Positions 18,634 through 27,517 of a stretch of DNA of 64,000 nt are shown in pieces. A program made the position numbers and the translations under genes. The stretch is from Bryobacterales bacterium (lineage in GTDB: Bacteria > Acidobacteriota > Terriglobia > Bryobacterales > Bryobacteraceae). Within the stretch, counting starts at the first letter, position 1. Every line of letters starts with the position of its first letter. The notes beneath the pieces are model-generated. The model saw only the letters and a program-made list of their open reading frames with translations. It searched no databases and had not been told where the DNA came from. The DNA is taken from contig JAIXKK010000183.1 of NCBI GenBank assembly GCA_026954325.1, positions 21,554 to 85,553 of the forward strand, given 5' to 3'.

Positions 18634-20124
18634 ATGCTGAGAGCCTGGCTGCTGCTTGCTGTCAGTTTGAACGCGCAGACCCTCGATCAGCGCATTCAGC
18701 AACGGTTGAAGACGGTGGATCAAATGGCGGCCAGGGGCCCATTCCAGCCCAATTGGGAGTCTCTGGTCCGATTTCAGGCGCCGGCCTGGTACGCCGGCGC
18801 CAAGCTCGGGATCTTCATCCACTGGGGTGTCTATTCCGTGCCGGCCTTCGGTAACGAGTGGTACCCGCGCAACATGTACCTCAAGGACCAGCCCGTCTTC
18901 CGGCATCACGTCGAGACTTACGGTCCGCAATCGAAGTTCGGCTACAAGGATTTCATCCCCGGATTCAAAGCCGAACACTTCAACGCCGAGGCTTGGGCCG
19001 AACTCTTCCGCAACGCCGGCGCGAAGTTCGTCGTTCCCGTGGCGGAGCACCACGACGGCTTCCCCATGTATGACTGCTCCTTCACGGATTGGAACGCCGC
19101 CAGGATGGGTCCTAAGCGCGACATTGTAGGGGAACTCGAGAAGGCTGTCCGCAAACAGGGGCTGCATTTCGGAGTCTCTTCTCACCGCGCCGAGCACTGG
19201 TGGTTTTATGACGGCGGCATGACCTTCGATTCCGATGTGAAGGACCCGCGGTATGCGGGACTCTACGGTCCAGCGCGGCCGAAGCGCCTCCCCGGCGCGA
19301 AAGAAGACAACCCGCCGGACAAGCATTATCTTGACGACTGGCTCGCCCGCACCACGGAACTGATCGACAAGTACCAGCCGGAGGTGTTGTGGTTTGACTG
19401 GTGGATCGAGCAACCCGTGTTCCAACCCTACCTGCAGCGCATGGCCGCCTACTATTACAACCGCGGCGCGGAATGGCGCAAAGGCTTCGCCATCAACTAC
19501 AAGAACAAGTCCTTCCCCGATCATGCGGCCGTACTCGACATCGAGCGCGGCAAACTCGACGCCAAGCGGAATCTCCTGTGGCAGACCGATACCTCCATCA
19601 GCCTGAAGTCCTGGGGCTATATCGAGAATGACGAGTTCCGCCACCCCGATTCCCTGATCGATGACCTGGTGGATATCGTCAGCAAGAACGGCGTGCTGCT
19701 GCTCAACATCGGCCCGCGTCCGGACGGGGTCATTCCCGAGCAGGCGCAACAAACACTCCTCGCCATGGGGAAGTGGCTCCGTCAGAATGGCGAGGCCATC
19801 TATGGCTCGCGTCCCTGGAAAGTCTACGGCGAAGGGCCGACGCACGTACTTTCCGGCGGCTTCACTGATCGCAAGCAGATGCCCTTCACCGCGGAAGATA
19901 TCCGCTTCACCAGCAAAGGCGGCGCAGTTTACGCCATTGCCCTCGATTGGCCGCGGAAATCGCTGGCCATTCATTCCCTCGCCAACGAGCCCGTCAAATC
20001 CGTGGAACTGCTCGGCTATTCGGGAAAACTCGCCTGGCGGCAAGATCCGGACGGCCTGAAGATCGACATGCCGGCCAGCAAGCCAGGCGATTACGCCTTC
20101 GCCTTTCGCGTTACCCTCCGGTAA
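18634..20124 (+). CDS. Secreted alpha-L-fucosidase (GH29)
   Basis: A 496-residue glycoside hydrolase with a short signal peptide (MLRAWLLLAVSLNAQ). GH29 features: WYAGAKLGIFIHWGVYSVPAF, EWYPRNMY, AEAWAELFRNAGAKFVV followed by AEHHDGFPMYD, and the nucleophile region PEVLWFDWWIE, in which the Asp is the expected nucleophile (the family more often reads FDGW here). A small beta-sandwich forms the C-terminus. It would release L-fucose from glycans in the periplasm or outside. GGGAGG overlapping the end of the SDR gene serves the ATG at 18634, so it belongs to the same operon. Confidence 0.93.
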   Translation: MLRAWLLLAVSLNAQTLDQRIQQRLKTVDQMAARGPFQPNWESLVRFQAPAWYAGAKLGIFIHWGVYSVPAFGNEWYPRNMYLKDQPVFRHHVETYGPQSKFGYKDFIPGFKAEHFNAEAWAELFRNAGAKFVVPVAEHHDGFPMYDCSFTDWNAARMGPKRDIVGELEKAVRKQGLHFGVSSHRAEHWWFYDGGMTFDSDVKDPRYAGLYGPARPKRLPGAKEDNPPDKHYLDDWLARTTELIDKYQPEVLWFDWWIEQPVFQPYLQRMAAYYYNRGAEWRKGFAINYKNKSFPDHAAVLDIERGKLDAKRNLLWQTDTSISLKSWGYIENDEFRHPDSLIDDLVDIVSKNGVLLLNIGPRPDGVIPEQAQQTLLAMGKWLRQNGEAIYGSRPWKVYGEGPTHVLSGGFTDRKQMPFTAEDIRFTSKGGAVYAIALDWPRKSLAIHSLANEPVKSVELLGYSGKLAWRQDPDGLKIDMPASKPGDYAFAFRVTLR

Positions 20125-20127
20125 GCG

Positions 20128-20433
20128 ATGAAACTCCGCAAGCACGATGGCAGGCTCAAGATCGAGCACAGCATCCTCGACGGTGTGAAGGCGATGCTCG
20201 CCCGCCTGCTTGCCGCCAATCCGGAAATCCGCGGCGTCATTCCCGGCGTCATCAAGCGCGTCCGCGACGCCAAGGGCAGCGAAGTGAAGGTGCGCGTCAC
20301 CGTGCCCACGCAGAACGGCTGGAAGGCCATCGCGCTAAGCAACGGCGCGCGCCAGGAGTTGTTCATCAGTACCCAATTGACGAAAGAGGCCCTGGAGAAG
20401 GCGCTCGAAGAAGCCGCGGAGTCTCGCGGTTGA
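20128..20433 (+). CDS. DUF2103-like conserved protein
   Basis: A 101-residue basic, soluble protein of unknown function. It resembles the DUF2103 family: IRGVIPGVIKRVRDAKGSE followed by VKVRVTVPTQNGWKAIA, a pattern I recall for these predicted metal-binding proteins. The start is three bases after the fucosidase stop, so it is probably the last gene of that operon. It faces the metalloprotease gene convergently, with 31 bases between them. Confidence 0.7.
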   Translation: MKLRKHDGRLKIEHSILDGVKAMLARLLAANPEIRGVIPGVIKRVRDAKGSEVKVRVTVPTQNGWKAIALSNGARQELFISTQLTKEALEKALEEAAESRG

Positions 20434-20464
20434 ACCCTTCACGCCGGCGCCCGGATCGCACCCC

Positions 20465-22561
20465 TCACTGCCGCGTAATCGACAGCGACCGCCAACTCAT
20501 GTTCCCCGCCGCGTCCCATGCCCGGATGGTGATCATGTTGCTCCCGGTAAACAGCGGCACATCGGCAATCCGCCAGTTCGTCGAGCCGTCAGCCTTGCCG
20601 CCGCGATTCCCATTCCCCACCCAATCCACCAGCACCACCCCGGTATTGTCACTCGCTGTCCCCACAATCGTAAATGCCGGCTGGGACGTGGTAATCGCGG
20701 TACTCAACGGGAACAGGACGCTCAGCGCGGGCGCCACGGTGTCCGCCACCACCGGCGGCGGCGTGTAATCCACGTCGATCGACGCACTCGCCGTCAGCCC
20801 ATTGGCATCCGTGGCGATCACCGTGATGTGGTTCGCGCCCGCTTCGAGCGGCACGGGACTGGTGGTCCACGCCGCGCTTCCCAGCGCCTGCCCGCCGCTG
20901 CCCCGCGTATTCAGCCACTGAATGCCCGCTACGCGCCCCGCCGGCCCCGCTGTTCCCGACAAAGTCACCGCCGGCTGCCCGCTCACGTAACGCCCCGCCG
21001 CAACCGGGGTGACAATCTGGATCGTTACAGGCTGCGGAGATGGCGAAGGCGCCGCGGGTGTGGGGACAGACTCCCGCGTGATACGCAACTCTCTCGCCGT
21101 CCTGCCCTGCGCGCTGTCCACCGCCGTGATGGTGACCACGTTCTCCCCCATCTGCAGCGCCACCGAGGCGATGGACCAAGGCCGCCATCCCTCGGCCGCG
21201 CCCGCGCCTCCGCGCGCATTCGTCCAGGAAACCTGCACGGCTCCCGTTCCGCCGCCGGTGGTTCCCGAGATGGTCACCTGATCGGCTTGCGTCGTCAGAA
21301 TGTTCGTGTTCGGCAGCGTCACCGTCAGCGTCAGCGGGTTCGCGGGCGAGGGTGCCGCGGGGGTTACGGGCGCGGTCACGGAGGGCGTGCCGTCCTGCGC
21401 CTTGTAGAGTTGCTGAATCGCGGAGATGTCTTCACCCCGCAGCCCTGTCACCAGCCGGTAATAGGGATACATCACGGATTGCGGGTTGTCCGAATGCCCC
21501 AGCCCCAATGCGTGTCCCAATTCATGCAGCACCACGCTGAACAGATCCACGTTCGTTCCCAACTGCCAGGGTTCATCGTCGTCCAGGTGCAGATCCCCGG
21601 CCAGAGGTTCCGTGTTCGGCGGTGAGGGATAGAAAGTGTGCGCCAGCGTATGCCCGGGCCCGTCAAAAGGATATCCATCGCCGTGATCGCCTGTCGCAAA
21701 CAGGATGTTGATGGTCTTGCGCGCCTGGGCCGAACTGCCCGGCGCGAAGCTAATCTTCGCATACTTCGCCCATTCCTTCATTGCCCGTACTACTTCGCTC
21801 TGCGCCTGAGCAGGCGTCAACCTCCCCGTGTACGACGAGAAGAAATAGCCGAGTTCCACCGCCCCAAGTCCCGCTCCGTCCCAGCCCTGGCTGACCTGAG
21901 CCACAATCTGGCCGATCCGGCCCGTCTCGGCGAGCGCGCCTCCGCACGCCTCCACGGGCCGGCCATCCGCCAGTTCACGCGAAACGGGGAACAGATACGA
22001 GACTTCGTCCCACTCCGCCAGCCGCGCCAGGCGTGACTCCGGACCCTTCACCATGAGCTGCCAGCCCACCAGATCGGGATTATCCGCCACTTGCACTCCC
22101 TCTTTCGAGGCGATGGCGGTCATGTCCGCGCGAGTCACGTCAAGATGAAACTCCACCAGGATTGTCTGCTCCGTCTCGCCGCCGCCGAGCAGACCCGCGT
22201 CCACCAGCAGCGGGCTCACCTTCTGCTCGGGCCGCAGCCGCCCCCTCCAGGCGAGCGCCAGGCTGTCCAGAGAGGCGCCGTCCGGCACGCTGGCGATCAA
22301 TCCGCGCTCCGGCGCGAACTGCACCACCCGCGCTCCCAGAGCCGCGAGATCCTCCACGTCCTGTCTCCCCGGCGCTTGCGGATAGACCAGCAGCCAGTGC
22401 CAGTGGTCTGAATTCTGGCGCTTTTCCGCCACCGATGCCCCGAGCCCCCTCGATTGCGTAGCCGTGGCGCCGCCTTTCAGGTAGACCCCCGGCTGCGCCA
22501 ACAACACCGGGATTCCAGCCTCCACCAGGAAAATAAGCTGAAATATCGCCTTTAACTTCAT
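20465..22561 (-). CDS. Secreted matrixin-like metalloprotease with Ig-like C-terminal repeats
   Basis: 698 residues: signal peptide (1-22), a propeptide-like region, a metzincin catalytic domain with HELGHALGLGH at 346-356 and a Met-turn VMYP at 363-366, then a Pro-rich linker and three Ig-like repeats of about 90 residues. The repeats share VSWTNARGGAGAAEG-, IQWLNTRGSGGQALG- and VDWVGNGNRGGKADG-like segments followed by W and a GxNxITIxAxD strand pattern. The HExxHxxGxxH zinc site places it in the M10 (matrixin) group. It probably acts outside the cell or at the surface; substrate unknown. The divergent NHL gene shares its 103-base upstream region. Confidence 0.88.
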   Translation of the reverse strand: MKLKAIFQLIFLVEAGIPVLLAQPGVYLKGGATATQSRGLGASVAEKRQNSDHWHWLLVYPQAPGRQDVEDLAALGARVVQFAPERGLIASVPDGASLDSLALAWRGRLRPEQKVSPLLVDAGLLGGGETEQTILVEFHLDVTRADMTAIASKEGVQVADNPDLVGWQLMVKGPESRLARLAEWDEVSYLFPVSRELADGRPVEACGGALAETGRIGQIVAQVSQGWDGAGLGAVELGYFFSSYTGRLTPAQAQSEVVRAMKEWAKYAKISFAPGSSAQARKTINILFATGDHGDGYPFDGPGHTLAHTFYPSPPNTEPLAGDLHLDDDEPWQLGTNVDLFSVVLHELGHALGLGHSDNPQSVMYPYYRLVTGLRGEDISAIQQLYKAQDGTPSVTAPVTPAAPSPANPLTLTVTLPNTNILTTQADQVTISGTTGGGTGAVQVSWTNARGGAGAAEGWRPWSIASVALQMGENVVTITAVDSAQGRTARELRITRESVPTPAAPSPSPQPVTIQIVTPVAAGRYVSGQPAVTLSGTAGPAGRVAGIQWLNTRGSGGQALGSAAWTTSPVPLEAGANHITVIATDANGLTASASIDVDYTPPPVVADTVAPALSVLFPLSTAITTSQPAFTIVGTASDNTGVVLVDWVGNGNRGGKADGSTNWRIADVPLFTGSNMITIRAWDAAGNMSWRSLSITRQ

Positions 22562-22664
22562 GTCACTGAAAGACTTATCGATTTTAATGAGAGTAGTCTT
22601 AATATCTGTGCACTTACTTGTTGGGTGAGAAAGACTCTACTCCCGTTGGGGGGCGTTCGCGCCT

Positions 22665-25271
22665 ATGATCTTGCTTCTGCTCTTCATCCTCGGTTCCCTT
22701 TCCTTCGCACAGGCGCCCTCCTTCTCCATCGATACCGTCGCCGGATCCGACCCCGTCTCCCTGCCGGCCGCCTCGCTCCAGGATGTTCGCGGCGTCGCCG
22801 CCGGCCCCTCCGGAACCTTCTTCTTCTCCGACGCCGCGCGCCATCAGGTCTTCCGCGTCTCCACCTTGGGTGAGGTCACCGTGGTTGCCGGATCAGGCAA
22901 ACCCGGCTTCTCGGGCGACGGCGGCGACGCCTCTTCCGCCGCCCTAAACCAACCCTACGGTCTCGCCGCTGATGCGGCGGGCAATCTTTACATCGCCGAC
23001 TTTCAAAACGCACGGGTCCGGCGTGTGGACGTGAAAGGCAAAATCAGCACCGTGGCTGGCGGAGGAGCCCTCGCCGTGGGAACTATCCCGGTGCTTGCCG
23101 CCGCGGCTTCTCTGAAAGCCCCGCGGAATCTCGCCGTAGACACTGCCGGCAACCTCTACATCGCTGATTTCCTCGACCACCGCGTCCTGCGCCTCGGCGC
23201 CGATGGAAACCTCACCGCGATAGCCGGGAACGGCTCTTCCGGTCCCGCTGCCGATTTCGCCGGCGCCCTTGCCGGATCACTCGCCTATCCCGCCGGCATC
23301 TTCCTCGACAGTTCCGGGCTGCTCTACATCGCCGATAGCGGCAACCACGCCATCCGCATCGTCGCCGCCGGGCTGATGACCACGGTCCGCGTTCAAAACG
23401 CCTCGTCGTTCCTCAACCTCCCGGTCAGCGTCTGCGCCGACCCGGCGAGGAACCTCTACGTCGTCAGCAGCGGATTTGACGAAGCCGTGCGCATTACGCC
23501 CGCCGGCGTGGCCACCGTCCTCGCGGCCCATGCCCGGGACCTCGCCTTCGATGCCGCGGGCAATCTGCTCATCGCTTCCGGCACGTTGGTCCGCAAGCTG
23601 TCGCCGTCGGGAATGCTCAGCACCGTCGCCGGAGCCGGAGGGCAGTTTCGCGGGGAAGGCGTGCCCGCAACGGACGCTCTGCTCTTCGGCCCAAGCGATG
23701 TCAAAGCCGATTCCGCCGGAGCGCTGCTCATCACCGACACACAGAATCACCGGCTGCGCCGGGTCTCGGCCGGCATCATTTCCACCATCGCGGGAAACGG
23801 AGAACCCGAGGCCCTCTCCAATCCGTGGGCGGCCGCCATTGACCGGGCGGGCAACATCTATATCGCCGATACCGGCAACCACCGCATCCGCCGCCTTTCG
23901 CCCGATGGGCAGTTGACCACCATTGCCGGTACAGGTGTGACGGGGTTCAACGGAGAAGCCGGCGACGCGCTCCGCATCCAACTCAGCTTCCCTTCAGGAG
24001 TTGCCGTCGACCCGTCCGGCCAACTGCACATCTCCGATACCGGCAACCATCGCATCCGCCGGCTCACCGCCAACGGCTCGCTGGTCACCGTCGCCGGAAC
24101 AGGGCTCAAGAATTTCTCGGGCGATGGTCTAGGCGGCCTGCTGGCCAGCTTCGATACCCCCCGCGGCATCGACTTCGACAAAAGCGGGAACCTCTACATC
24201 GCCGATTCGGGCAACCACCGCATTCGCAAGATGGCGCCCTCCGGCATTGTCACCACCGCCGCCGGAAACGGCCAGACCTCCGTGCTCAACCTGCCCTCCG
24301 GCGTCGCCGCCGCCGATACCGCGCTCTACATCTCCGATACCGGCAATCACCGCATCTGCCTGCTTCCCACGGGCGGCGCCCTCCAAACCATCGCCGGCGC
24401 CGGAACGCCAGGCTTCGACGGCGACAAAGGCTCCGCGCTCTCCGCCCACTTCCAGGAACCGGCCGGCATCTCCGTCGACGCCTCCGGAAACATCTATGCC
24501 GCCGACCGCGCCAACCACCGCATTCGCAAACTGACACCCACGGCCGCCTCCCCCGAGGCTCCTCCAGCGGAGCTATCCGCAATCCGCGTTTCGAATGCGG
24601 CCACGCTCGACACGACCGCCGTCGCGCCTGGAATGCTGGTCACCATTCAAGGCGCATCCGTGGGCCCCGCCTCTCCATCGAGCGGCGTGGTGGGGTCCGC
24701 GGGAATCCTCGAAACCACGCTCGGCGGCACGGAAGTGCTCTTTGATGGAAAAGCGGCGCCCATTCTCTATGCGCAGGAAAACCTCATCAACGTCCAGGCG
24801 CCCTACCGGATCAAGGGGCAGACTTCGCTGGTCGAGGTCCGCCGCGCCGGAGCAGCCATTGCCCAGACGACGGTAAAACCGGCCCCCGTCGCCCCGGGAA
24901 TCTTCACGTCCGGAGGCGGCGCCGGCCCGGCTACCGCGTTCAACGAGGATTACACCATCAACGCCGGCGCCAACCCGGCGGCGCGCGGATCCCTCGTTAC
25001 GTTCTACGCCACGGGCGAAGGACTCACTGACCCGGCAAGCACGGATGGCAAACTCGCAGCCGCTCCCTATCCCGTTCCCCTTGCCCCGGTCCAGGTGACC
25101 ATCGCCGGCCAGCCCGCGGAATTGATCTCCCTCGCCGCGGGCGCCACCAGCCCCGGTGTCCTGCAACTCACCGTGCGCATCCCCGCGCAGGCGGCGTCAG
25201 GCGCACAGCCGCTCCTCCTCACGGTGGGTGGAACCGCTTCGCAGGCGAACGTGACGCTGTGTATCAGGTAA
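22665..25271 (+). CDS. Secreted NHL-repeat beta-propeller protein with TIGR03437 C-terminal domain
   Basis: 868 residues: signal peptide (MILLLLFILGSLSFAQA), then about ten NHL units built on DxxGNLYIADxxNHRIRR and TxAGxGxxGFxGDGG, forming one or two beta-propellers, then a 220-residue C-terminal region beginning SAIRVSNAATL. That region (VAPGMLVTIQGASVGP, VLFDGKAAPILYAQ, INVQAPYRI, SLVTFYATGEG, VQVTIAGQPAE) matches the TIGR03437 domain known chiefly from Solibacter-type Acidobacteria. The role is unknown, probably binding or structural outside the cell. The last eight bases overlap the convergent gene at 25264. Confidence 0.9.
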   Translation: MILLLLFILGSLSFAQAPSFSIDTVAGSDPVSLPAASLQDVRGVAAGPSGTFFFSDAARHQVFRVSTLGEVTVVAGSGKPGFSGDGGDASSAALNQPYGLAADAAGNLYIADFQNARVRRVDVKGKISTVAGGGALAVGTIPVLAAAASLKAPRNLAVDTAGNLYIADFLDHRVLRLGADGNLTAIAGNGSSGPAADFAGALAGSLAYPAGIFLDSSGLLYIADSGNHAIRIVAAGLMTTVRVQNASSFLNLPVSVCADPARNLYVVSSGFDEAVRITPAGVATVLAAHARDLAFDAAGNLLIASGTLVRKLSPSGMLSTVAGAGGQFRGEGVPATDALLFGPSDVKADSAGALLITDTQNHRLRRVSAGIISTIAGNGEPEALSNPWAAAIDRAGNIYIADTGNHRIRRLSPDGQLTTIAGTGVTGFNGEAGDALRIQLSFPSGVAVDPSGQLHISDTGNHRIRRLTANGSLVTVAGTGLKNFSGDGLGGLLASFDTPRGIDFDKSGNLYIADSGNHRIRKMAPSGIVTTAAGNGQTSVLNLPSGVAAADTALYISDTGNHRICLLPTGGALQTIAGAGTPGFDGDKGSALSAHFQEPAGISVDASGNIYAADRANHRIRKLTPTAASPEAPPAELSAIRVSNAATLDTTAVAPGMLVTIQGASVGPASPSSGVVGSAGILETTLGGTEVLFDGKAAPILYAQENLINVQAPYRIKGQTSLVEVRRAGAAIAQTTVKPAPVAPGIFTSGGGAGPATAFNEDYTINAGANPAARGSLVTFYATGEGLTDPASTDGKLAAAPYPVPLAPVQVTIAGQPAELISLAAGATSPGVLQLTVRIPAQAASGAQPLLLTVGGTASQANVTLCIR

Positions 25272-25719
25272 GGGGAACGGGCTGCCGCTCCCAGACCCGC
25301 CGCGGGACCCCCCGGTCGCGATCCTTCACGCGGTCATAGAGGTGCAACTCATTCACCGTCCCCAAAGACTGGTTGTACAAGCTCACCAGCCCCAGCCCTT
25401 CGCGCAGGTCCTCTTCGAAGTTGTGCAGCGCGTGCAAATGAGCGGCCGTCGCCGGAGCGCGCTTGCCGCCTGGCGTCACCCAGAACTTCTGATATCCGCC
25501 ATCGCACAACAGGGCGATCTCCGCGCCTAGCAGCACCCCGGCCTTGGAGACGTGCGGCGGCGCGCCGGCTGCCTTTTCCGTCACCACCGCGGCGCATCCG
25601 CCCCGGCTCACGAGCATCCCGCCGCCGGTCTCCGGCCGCGCCGTGAAACCCTGCTTGCGAAGCCCGTCCATCAATTCGGAAAAGGCGGGCGCTTGCGGCT
25701 TTTCGTGGCGAAAGAACAT
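25264..25719 (-). CDS. Hypothetical protein (151 aa)
   Basis: I do not recognise this family. The protein is soluble, with no signal peptide or membrane segment; it starts MFFRHEKPQAPAFSELMDGL, contains GAEIALLCDGGYQKFW and ends in a basic, Trp-containing tail. GAGGA lies just upstream of the ATG. The third-position GC pattern and ribosome site support a real gene. The tail overlaps the NHL gene end by eight bases on the other strand. Confidence 0.7.
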   Translation of the reverse strand: MFFRHEKPQAPAFSELMDGLRKQGFTARPETGGGMLVSRGGCAAVVTEKAAGAPPHVSKAGVLLGAEIALLCDGGYQKFWVTPGGKRAPATAAHLHALHNFEEDLREGLGLVSLYNQSLGTVNELHLYDRVKDRDRGVPRRVWERQPVPLT

Positions 25720-25772
25720 AAGTCCTCATTGTAACTTGGGGAACCTCTCGCGGGCTATGTTAGGATGCCAGG

Positions 25773-27245
25773 GTGCCTTATCTGATTGCCCTGGACGAGG
25801 GAACCACCAGCGCCCGAACCGTTCTCTACAACGAGCGCGGAGAGAGGCTCGCCATGGAGTCGCGCCCCATCGACAGCGTCTATCCGCACCCGGGCTGGGT
25901 GGAGCAGGACCCCATGCAGATCTGGAGCGCGCAGATGGAATCGGCGCGCGCCGTGTTGGACCGCACGGGCATTCCCGCTTCCGCCGCCGCAGGCATCGGC
26001 ATCACCAACCAGCGCGAGACCACCATCGTCTGGGACCGCGCCACCGGAAAGCCCGTCTCCCCCGCCATCGTCTGGCAATGCCGCCGCACCGCGGAAACCT
26101 GCGCGAAGCTGGCGGCCTCGCACGGCGCAATGATCACCGCCAAAACCGGATTGGTGGTGGACGCCTACTTCTCGGGCAGCAAGATCCACTGGATTCTCGA
26201 GAACATTCCGTCCGCCCGCGAGCGCGCGCGCAACGGGGATCTGCTCTTTGGCAACGTCGACACCTGGCTCATCTGGAAGCTCACCAACGGCGCCGTCCAC
26301 GTCACCGACCCTTCCAATGCCTCCCGCACCATGCTGTTCAACATCGAAACAGGCGGTTGGGACGACGATCTGCTCTCGCTGCTCGACGTCCCTCGATCGA
26401 TGCTTCCACGCGTGGTTTCATCCAGTTCCTTCATTGCTCACGCCGCCTCCGAACATCTCGGCGCCGATGTCCCCGTGACAGGCATTGCCGGCGATCAGCA
26501 AGCCGCCCTCTTCGGCCAGGCCTGCTTCCGTCCGGGTCTTTCGAAGAACACGTACGGCACGGGATGCTTCTGCCTGCTCCACACCGGCGCGACTCGCCCG
26601 GTTTCCCGGAACCGCATGCTCGCCACGCGCGCCGCGCAGGTGGACGGACCGCAGTTCGCCATGGAAGGGGCCGTTTTCATCGCCGGAGCCGCCGTGCAAT
26701 GGCTCCGCGACAAGATGGGCCTCATTGCCCAGGCCTCGGAATCGGAGGCGATCGCCTCCTCGGTCTCCGGCAACGCCGGCGTCTATCTGGTCCCCGCCTT
26801 CGTCGGGCTCGGCGCTCCCCACTGGGATCCCGCCGCCCGCGGAACCATCACCGGCATCACGGCCGGCGCCACCAGCGCCCACATCGTTCGCGCCACGCTC
26901 GAGAGCATTGCCTATCAGACCCGCGAGATCCTCGAAGCCATGGAATCCGACAGCGGGGAGCGGCTGGCCGAGCTCCGCGTCGATGGCGGCGCCACCGCCA
27001 ATAACTTCCTCATGCAGTTCCAGGCCGATATCCTCGGCGCGCGCATCGTCCGTCCGGCCGATGTCGAAACCACCGCGCTCGGGGCGGCTTATCTCGCCGG
27101 TCTCGCCGCCGGCGTGTGGAAGTCCACCGCCGAACTCGAGAGCTTCTGGCGTAGCCAGCGTGTCTTTGAACCGGCAATGAGCGAACAGGAGCGCGATCGG
27201 CTGTGGGAGGGGTGGAACACCGCGGTCCGCAAGTGCCGCGCCTGA
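25773..27245 (+). CDS. glpK: Glycerol kinase
   Basis: A 490-residue FGGY-family kinase that makes glycerol 3-phosphate from glycerol and ATP. Visible motifs: IALDEGTTSARTVLY, HPGWVEQDP, GITNQRETTIVWDRATG, WQCRRT, the PROSITE-like region SGSKIHWIL, GNVDTWLIWKLT, GIAGDQQAALFGQACF, KNTYGTGCF and the C-terminal RVDGGATANNFLMQFQADIL. Length is normal. The start is GTG at 25773, preceded at six bases by TAGGAT, which suggests a leaderless mRNA. No glycerol facilitator or glycerol-3-phosphate dehydrogenase gene is adjacent. Confidence 0.95.
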   Translation: MPYLIALDEGTTSARTVLYNERGERLAMESRPIDSVYPHPGWVEQDPMQIWSAQMESARAVLDRTGIPASAAAGIGITNQRETTIVWDRATGKPVSPAIVWQCRRTAETCAKLAASHGAMITAKTGLVVDAYFSGSKIHWILENIPSARERARNGDLLFGNVDTWLIWKLTNGAVHVTDPSNASRTMLFNIETGGWDDDLLSLLDVPRSMLPRVVSSSSFIAHAASEHLGADVPVTGIAGDQQAALFGQACFRPGLSKNTYGTGCFCLLHTGATRPVSRNRMLATRAAQVDGPQFAMEGAVFIAGAAVQWLRDKMGLIAQASESEAIASSVSGNAGVYLVPAFVGLGAPHWDPAARGTITGITAGATSAHIVRATLESIAYQTREILEAMESDSGERLAELRVDGGATANNFLMQFQADILGARIVRPADVETTALGAAYLAGLAAGVWKSTAELESFWRSQRVFEPAMSEQERDRLWEGWNTAVRKCRA

Positions 27246-27517
27246 CGGTCCATTCGCGGTTCAATCGCCGGAATGAATGGGCAATACAATCGCCGGCGTG
27301 CGAAGATTCATGGTCCTACTCCCTGAAATTCACGCGGAGATGGTTGTCGTACCCATGGACGCGCCTTGCATCGGCGGGGCCGTTCTTTCCGCCGGCGCCA
27401 ACCGGTGCGCCAACACGTTCTTTGCCGTGGTGAAGGGTTGCTGTTGTGGACATTCACCCGGAAACGCGAAAGCCGCGTCCCAAAGAGATCAGTCGAGAAA
27501 CTCACCCGCGGGGGGCA
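27246..27517 (+). other. Intergenic region between convergent glpK and sthA
   Basis: This 272-base gap has one open frame (27277 onward) that runs into the antisense of sthA and shows no family signature or ribosome site, so it is not called. I see no hairpin with a T-run. It may be eroded coding DNA, but nothing in it can be identified. Confidence 0.4.
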
